A DNA stretch of 6,416 nt from Thermomicrobiales bacterium (lineage in GTDB: Bacteria; Chloroflexota; Chloroflexia; Thermomicrobiales; UBA6265): contig JAICJJ010000172.1 in NCBI GenBank assembly GCA_025928535.1, forward strand, positions 1-6,416. Direction: 5' to 3'. This document shows positions 6,061 to 6,416 of this stretch, piece by piece. Made by a program: the position numbers and the translations under genes. The notes below the pieces were generated by a model. The model saw only the letters and a program-made list of their open reading frames with translations, did no database searches and was not told where the DNA came from. Position 1 is the first letter of the stretch; each line of letters begins with the position of its first letter.

Positions 6061-6207
6061 ATGCCGCGGCGCCTGCCCGACCTGCTGATGGAAGTGACCG
6101 GCGTCCCCTGCTACGTCGCCGACGACCCCCTCTCCTGCGTCGCCGTCGGTGCCGGCCTCGCGCTGGAGCACATGGACATCCTGCGGGACAGTTTGGAAGA
6201 ACCGTAA
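6061..6207 (+). pseudogene. Duplicated 3' fragment of mreB (residues 287-334), right direct repeat
   Basis: This is the second copy of the mreB 3' end. It begins at the ATG corresponding to M287 and ends in TAA where mreB has TAG. Of the 7 substitutions, 3 change residues (L288P, H290R, T317A), 3 are silent, and 1 swaps the stop codon. The frame is intact and would give 48 residues. That piece lacks the nucleotide-binding motifs, so it cannot act as an actin. It is most simply a recombination scar left when the intervening toxin-antitoxin segment arrived. Because it opens with an ATG 4 bases after the vapC stop, it could be translated by coupling, though no Shine-Dalgarno is seen. Whether it makes a peptide is unknown. 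Confidence 0.9.
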
Positions 6208-6326
6208 GGAAATCGATCGATCGACGTCGTCAGCGAGGGGATCAGTCGCCGAATCGGCTAGACTGCAAGGACGATGATCGCGGAACTTGCCAGGTTCGGC
6301 TTCGACATTGGCTAAAGGATCAGTCG
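6208..6326. other. Spacer between mreB fragment and nucleotidyltransferase gene
   Basis: No convincing gene is present in these 119 bases. They contain the palindrome TCGATCGATCGA (6213-6224) and the first member of an imperfect direct repeat (GGATCAGTCG, 6239-6248, then GAATC at 6251-6255). The second member spans the next gene's start (6317-6326 and 6329-6333). A 13-codon frame, ATG 6274 to TAA 6315, ends inside the AAAGGA of the next gene and could be a leader peptide, but its ribosome binding site is poor. TAGACT (6259-6264) is a possible -10 with no good -35. Confidence 0.4.
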
Positions 6327-6416
6327 GTGAATCAGTTGATCGGGCGCCACCTCGCCGCGATTCAGTCGCTCTGTCGGGCCTACGGCGTCCAACGCCTCGA
6401 CCTGTTCGGCTCTGCC
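6327..6416 (+). CDS. Minimal nucleotidyltransferase (MntA-like antitoxin family), 3' partial
   Basis: Thirty codons are visible before the window ends. The GTG start at 6327 has AAAGGA (6314-6319) 7 bases upstream. The residues LCRAYGVQRLDLFGSA match the N-terminus of stand-alone MNT-domain proteins, where a helix and strand lead into the GS motif of the polymerase-beta-type nucleotidyltransferase site; the SDxD metal ligands would lie beyond the window. In known HEPN/MNT systems such proteins neutralise a neighbouring HEPN toxin by adding AMP to it, so a HEPN gene is predicted just downstream. That partner is outside the window and the pairing is inference. It lies 119 bases after the mreB fragment, making this a likely second toxin-antitoxin module. 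Confidence 0.75.
   Translation, partial: MNQLIGRHLAAIQSLCRAYGVQRLDLFGSA

Noticed and set aside
6213..6229. Palindromes TCGATCGATCGA and CGACGTCG
   Set aside because: These are short tandem-type CG-rich sequences common by chance at this GC content; no partner sites were seen near the toxin-antitoxin start.
6274..6315. Thirteen-codon frame before the nucleotidyltransferase gene
   Set aside because: It is too short and has a poorly spaced ribosome binding site. It is mentioned in the spacer entry but not called as a gene.
1..6416. CRISPR arrays, tRNA, rRNA or insertion-sequence transposase
   Set aside because: No regularly spaced repeats, cloverleaf-like segment or transposase motif was seen on either strand.

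Overview
The window is GC-rich throughout, with strong G/C at third codon positions and clear GGAG-type ribosome binding sites. It looks like a free-living bacterium. A Chloroflexota (Thermomicrobia-like) source is my best guess, based on the mix of a SelA-like PLP enzyme, an acid-sugar dehydratase and GTCATCCTGAGC-type palindromic repeats. This is an impression of style, not a phylogenetic result.

Positions 1-3309 hold a tight co-directional catabolic cluster: the body of a zinc-dependent sorbitol/threonine-dehydrogenase-like enzyme (5' end outside the window), an enolase-superfamily dehydratase of the mandelate racemase subgroup, and a SelA-like PLP-dependent lyase. Each pair is separated by 28 bp. 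The likely logic is oxidation of a polyol or sugar, dehydration of the resulting sugar acid, and a PLP-catalysed elimination or cleavage. The substrate is not readable from sequence.

Positions 3310-3772 are non-coding. They contain two large imperfect palindromic repeats in opposite orientation. Between the repeats lie a good promoter, a hairpin-rich leader with two competing pairings, and a ribosome binding site with an ATG, but no convincing gene follows. A small uncharacterised gene (4177 to 3773, minus strand) is divergent from mreB (4316-5320), with about 140 bp between their starts.

Downstream of mreB, where mreC and mreD are often found, there is a Phd-type antitoxin and a PIN-domain (VapC) toxin overlapping by 13 bp. 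They are followed by a second, 147-bp copy of the 3' end of mreB (140 of 147 positions identical, reading frame intact), then the start of a minimal nucleotidyltransferase (MntA-like) gene cut by the window end. The toxin-antitoxin pair is thus bracketed by direct repeats of the mreB 3' end. This suggests that the end of mreB is an insertion or recombination site for accessory modules, and it is the most interesting feature of the window.
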